A stretch of DNA of 16,927 nt from an uncultured Clostridia bacterium (GTDB taxonomy: Bacteria > Bacillota > Clostridia > UMGS1810). The position numbers and the translations under genes are program-made. The notes under the pieces are model-generated. The model was not told where the DNA came from, did not search any database, and saw only the letters and a program-made list of their open reading frames with translations. The DNA is taken from contig CAKSJG010000038.1 in NCBI GenBank assembly GCA_934463165.1, forward strand, positions 1 to 16,927, written 5' to 3'. Position 1 is the first letter of the stretch. Every line of letters starts with the position of its first letter. Positions 15,161-16,927 of this stretch are shown here, piece by piece.

Positions 15161-15205
15161 TGTGGTATTTAATCAATATGTCATTGGTGTGGTAGTTGTG
15201 TGGTA
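15161..15205 (+). repeat. Repeated TGTGGTA sites, candidate integrase arm sites
   Basis: TGTGGTA occurs at 15161-15167, 15188-15194 and 15199-15205; the last two are part of GTGTGGTA copies exactly 11 bp apart, about one helical turn. Short direct repeats beside an attachment site fit arm-type binding sites of a tyrosine integrase; this is inferred from position and spacing. Confidence 0.5.
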
Positions 15206-15231
15206 ATGCACCCTAAATTTAACCATTTTAA

Positions 15232-15247
15232 AAGGGAATTATCCCTT
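15232..15247 (-). terminator. Short hairpin at the end of the HTH gene
   Basis: AAGGGA (15232-15237) and TCCCTT (15242-15247) form a six-pair stem that overlaps the HTH stop codon; on the minus strand TTTTAAAA follows. It may be a weak terminator keeping phage transcription out of the tRNA operon. Confidence 0.4.
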
Positions 15248-15412
15248 ACCTTTTAGTGCAGATACAAGAAGCATGCAGACCCACTCGGGCGGCTTGCGAA
15301 GTCCGCGTTCCCAATCCGAAACCGTGCGAACCGGAATCTTAAATTTTTCTGCCATAGCTTTTTGTGTCAAATTCGCCTCAAGACGCGCGTTTTTTACGTC
15401 CTCATAATTCAT
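15239..15412 (-). CDS. Small XRE-type helix-turn-helix protein
   Basis: A 57-residue protein made of little more than one Cro/C1-type helix-turn-helix: NARLEANLTQKAMAEKFKIP followed by VRTVSDWERGLRKPPEW, with the typical QKAMAE first helix and TVSDWERG recognition part. The start at 15412 has the ribosome site GAGGTGA 6-7 bases upstream; an ATG at 15418 overlaps that site. It sits at the extreme end of the prophage, next to the attachment site and after two small membrane peptides in the same direction, with which it may share a transcript from 15693-15721. It could be a repressor of the peptide genes or a directionality/regulatory factor; the function is not known. Confidence 0.8.
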   Translation of the reverse strand: MNYEDVKNARLEANLTQKAMAEKFKIPVRTVSDWERGLRKPPEWVCMLLVSALKGKG

Positions 15413-15426
15413 GGTCATTCACCTCG

Positions 15427-15516
15427 CTATTTTTTGTACAGTTTGATTACAACTATTAATATTACAATCGATGTAATCAGAGATATTATACTGCTTATTA
15501 AATTTAATGCTTGCAT
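15427..15516 (-). CDS. Small hydrophobic peptide B
   Basis: A 29-residue ATG-initiated reading frame whose middle 22 residues are almost all Ile, Leu, Val, Ser and Thr, ending KLYKK: a single membrane helix with a basic C-terminal end. It aligns without gaps to peptide A (15565-15666), 13 of 29 residues being identical, so the two look like a tandem duplication. The ribosome site is poor (no G-rich run before the ATG), which lowers confidence in independent translation. It resembles phage holin-like or type I toxin peptides in size and make-up; no family is recognised with certainty. Confidence 0.55.
   Translation of the reverse strand: MQALNLISSIISLITSIVILIVVIKLYKK
15461..15489 (+). promoter_or_regulatory. 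Weak + strand promoter candidate (antisense RNA?)
   Basis: ATTACA (15461-15466, 4 of 6), 17-bp spacer, TATTAT (15484-15489, 5 of 6). If active, it would make a short + strand RNA ending at the terminator at 15558-15585, antisense to the peptide genes. In such AT-rich DNA a chance match is quite possible. Confidence 0.25.
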
Positions 15517-15557
15517 TTTTTTAAAGATTGAGATATAATATAATTACCCCGTAGGGT

Positions 15558-15585
15558 GGGGGATTTATTTATCCCCCTTTTTCTT
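15558..15585 (+). terminator. + strand terminator inside the peptide gene pair
   Basis: GGGGGAT (15558-15564), loop TTATTT, ATCCCCC (15571-15577), then TTTTTCTT. This is a good Rho-independent terminator for + strand transcription, although all annotated genes here are on the minus strand. It overlaps the stop codon of peptide A. Confidence 0.65.
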
Positions 15586-15666
15586 CATCAGCTTGTAAGT
15601 TACGATAACTGATATAAGGTTTATTATCGCGCTTATCAAGCTGATTATTTTTTCTAAAGTCTCAAT
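15565..15666 (-). CDS. Small hydrophobic peptide A, apparent ATT start
   Basis: A 33-residue reading frame with a hydrophobic centre (KIISLISAIINLISVIV) and a basic end (YKLMKKKGDK). An excellent ribosome site GAGGTGAG (complement of 15672-15679) lies 5 bases before codon ATT at 15666; in that frame an in-frame stop lies just upstream, and no ATG, GTG or TTG is available before residue 10. So either ATT is the true start, or a former ATG has mutated. It is homologous to peptide B downstream and preceded by a consensus promoter. Its size and composition recall holin-like peptides and type I toxins. Confidence 0.55.
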   Translation of the reverse strand: METLEKIISLISAIINLISVIVTYKLMKKKGDK

Positions 15667-15692
15667 CGTTTCTCACCTCACTTTCTGCATAT

Positions 15693-15721
15693 ATTATACC
15701 ACGCAACGCGTTATTTGTCAA
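15693..15721 (-). promoter_or_regulatory. Consensus promoter for the small-peptide/HTH unit
   Basis: Minus strand: perfect TTGACA (complement of 15716-15721), 17-bp spacer, perfect TATAAT (complement of 15693-15698). The start would be near 15686, just ahead of the peptide A ribosome site. It is isolated from the lysis genes by the terminator at 15737-15775, so this unit is probably expressed in the lysogen independently of late phage transcription. Confidence 0.85.
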
Positions 15722-15736
15722 GCGTTTTTTTCGAAA

Positions 15737-15775
15737 AAATTTTAAAAAATTAAGCCGAGGATTTCTCCCCGGCTT
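15737..15775 (-). terminator. Terminator after the phage lysis genes
   Basis: AAGCCGAGGA (15752-15761), TTTC loop, TCCCCGGCTT (15766-15775), 10 pairs with one G-T, followed on the minus strand by AATTTTTT. It lies immediately after the XhlA-like gene stop at 15782. Confidence 0.88.
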
Positions 15776-15781
15776 GTGTTA

Positions 15782-16090
15782 TTATTTGAAAAACTGTGCA
15801 ATGACAAACCCTGCAACACCCGACACGCATGTCGTTATAATTGCTTTTATGATCACACTGTATTTTTCTTTCGGTTCATTTTCGAGTGTTCCCACTCTGA
15901 CCGCCAGTGCTGCAACGTCCTCCGCAATATTTTTGACATCACTTGCAAGCTGAATGACCTGCTGTGTGAGTTTTTGTACGGACCCTATGAGCTTGTCTTG
16001 CGTGTCAAGTCTGTGATGCGCGGATTTTACGCTTTGCTCGACCGCGGTCATTCTCTCTCTGATTTCAGATTCAAAGTCCACCTTAAACAC
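15782..16090 (-). CDS. XhlA-like phage lysis protein (holin-associated)
   Basis: A 102-residue protein with a long N-terminal amphipathic, probably coiled-coil region (about 1-73, heptad-like, rich in Val, Leu, Gln and Asp) and one C-terminal transmembrane helix (about 79-100). This is the layout of the haemolysin XhlA family, which acts with the holin and amidase at the membrane during host lysis. It starts at GTG 16090 and overlaps the end of the amidase gene by 8 bp, so translation is coupled. A terminator follows directly. No multi-pass holin is recognised next to it; the hydrophobic peptides beyond the terminator might serve that role, but they have their own promoter. Confidence 0.78.
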   Translation of the reverse strand: MFKVDFESEIRERMTAVEQSVKSAHHRLDTQDKLIGSVQKLTQQVIQLASDVKNIAEDVAALAVRVGTLENEPKEKYSVIIKAIITTCVSGVAGFVIAQFFK

Positions 16091-16910
16091 CGCCCTTCGT
16101 CATTTTAACGGCTTTTTTTGCAAGACAGTATAAATTCCTGTCTTTATTCAGCAAATCAAGCCACAGTGCGGAATCCGATATAATACCCCTATGATTGAGC
16201 TCCCACACAATATCATTCACACTTTCAAGCTCTTTTTCGGTTGAATTTACCGTCTTGTTAGCTATTTTATATCCGAGCCAATACGCAGGTGAATTCGGTG
16301 TCATTTTTGAAAGCCAGAGTTCTTTATCCGATATAATGCCGCGGTGCGCAAGCTCCCATACTATGTCGTTTGTGCTCTTAAGCTCTTTTTTCGGCGTTTG
16401 TGCGCCGGAGAGCCTTTTGTTCACCTCGTTTGCAATATACGGAAATTTACCTGCAAGATAACCTCCGGGGCAGGCTGTTGCTGTGAAATACCTGTGCATT
16501 GTGAGGTTTCCGCTTTTGTCTCCCGTAAAATTAAGCCTTTTAATGCCGTTTCTTTTGCATATGTCAACGCAAAGATTTATGCAAGATTCCAATGCCTTGT
16601 CGGACACATGCCAGTTGCCGCCTATTGTGTCATTTGCAACCTCAATTGTTACCGCTATATTGTCGTTTTCGGGGCTTGACGAAGCCCATGAACGGTTTTT
16701 TTCTTCGACATATAGTCCTATTCTGCCGTCCGTTCCGACACCGTAATTCGATGACGCGTGTCGGCTTTTTGTTGCAAAACCCGCTCCGCACTGTTCTATC
16801 GTGAGATTTCCTGCCATGTGATGAATTGTTATTTTGGATATCTTCCCCCGGCGCGGATTGGTGCTGTTGGGTGATATCTTTGTGTAAGATACAAGCGGAC
16901 TGTTACTCAT
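16083..16910 (-). CDS. N-acetylmuramoyl-L-alanine amidase (phage endolysin)
   Basis: A 275-residue endolysin that cuts the bond between N-acetylmuramic acid and L-alanine in peptidoglycan. The N-terminal amidase_2 domain (about 20-165) shows the zinc ligands: His30/His31 in ITIHHMAG, His139 in TMHRYF and Cys147 in ATACPGG. The C-terminal part has two tandem repeats, starting near Asn181 and Asn232 (51-residue period), each with NDIVWEL, HRGIISD and LW in the same order; these probably bind the cell wall. There is no signal peptide, so export needs a holin. The start at 16910 is supported by a G-rich ribosome site (AAGGGGG, within complement of 16915-16927). The 8-bp overlap with the XhlA-like gene marks a lysis cassette. 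Confidence 0.93.
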   Translation of the reverse strand: MSNSPLVSYTKISPNSTNPRRGKISKITIHHMAGNLTIEQCGAGFATKSRHASSNYGVGTDGRIGLYVEEKNRSWASSSPENDNIAVTIEVANDTIGGNWHVSDKALESCINLCVDICKRNGIKRLNFTGDKSGNLTMHRYFTATACPGGYLAGKFPYIANEVNKRLSGAQTPKKELKSTNDIVWELAHRGIISDKELWLSKMTPNSPAYWLGYKIANKTVNSTEKELESVNDIVWELNHRGIISDSALWLDLLNKDRNLYCLAKKAVKMTKGGV

Positions 16911-16927
16911 TCATGCCGCCCCCTTCT

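Larger units (their letters stand above)
15114..16927. mobile_element. Terminal part of a prophage integrated at tRNA-Lys
   Basis: After the tRNA-Lys gene all genes point back toward the tRNA and are of phage type: amidase endolysin, XhlA-like lysis protein, two small hydrophobic peptides and a small HTH protein. Repeated GTGTGGTA sites lie next to the tRNA. tRNA 3' ends are classic targets of tyrosine integrases. The element runs off the right edge; neither the integrase nor the second attachment site is visible, so the exact junction cannot be set. Confidence 0.75.

Noticed and set aside
15776..16108. 110-codon plus-strand frame across the XhlA-like gene
   Set aside because: Antisense to a well-supported coiled-coil/TM protein; no ribosome site and no family resemblance.

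Overview
The window looks like chromosomal DNA of a low-GC Gram-positive anaerobe of the Clostridia, plausibly an Oscillospirales/Ruminococcaceae-type gut bacterium. The reasons are AT-rich intergenic DNA with TTGACA/TATAAT promoters, strong GGAGG ribosome sites, the tig-clpP-clpX order, a Y-family polymerase paired with a YolD-like protein, and clostridial phage lysis genes. There is no rRNA, so the assignment rests on gene families and composition only.

Layout. 1-530 is non-coding and holds a small dispersed-repeat family (GGAACG hairpins and a 73-bp direct repeat); the second copy supplies the -35 box of a consensus promoter. 531-1352 is an AraC-type regulator, which converges on and overlaps by 4 bp the inorganic pyrophosphatase gene ppa (complement 1349-1891). 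2029-2853 (complement) is a second AraC-type regulator, divergent from a GH4 alpha-glycosidase (2987-4300); back-to-back promoters lie in their 133-bp gap. A 97-bp palindromic element (4337-4433) sits between the GH4 gene and its terminator.

4692-8893 holds a calcineurin-like metallophosphoesterase followed by trigger factor (with an unusual Lys/Ala/Thr tail), ClpP and ClpX: a protein-folding and degradation block closed by a strong terminator. 8990-11582 is a tight three-gene unit: Y-family DNA polymerase, YolD-like protein and Sfp-type phosphopantetheinyl transferase. It ends at a 17-bp perfect-stem bidirectional terminator. On the other strand a cell-envelope operon runs from 14351 to 11647: a VanY-type D,D-carboxypeptidase and two paralogous membrane-anchored proteins with C-terminal SH3b-like domains, one of them carrying an N-terminal zinc ribbon.

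14568-15160 is a five-gene tRNA operon (Gly-TCC, Arg-TCT, His-GTG, Gln-TTG, Lys-TTT) with a perfect consensus promoter and a terminator. Everything after tRNA-Lys reads as the end of an integrated prophage: repeated GTGTGGTA sites resembling integrase arm sites, a 57-residue HTH protein, two tandem homologous small hydrophobic peptides (one apparently starting at ATT), and a lysis cassette of XhlA-like holin-associated protein and amidase endolysin, which runs off the window. No integrase is in view.

The least explained part is the prophage terminus (15427-15721): a consensus promoter drives two toxin-like membrane peptides, while a + strand terminator and a weak + strand promoter inside the same stretch suggest a possible antisense RNA.
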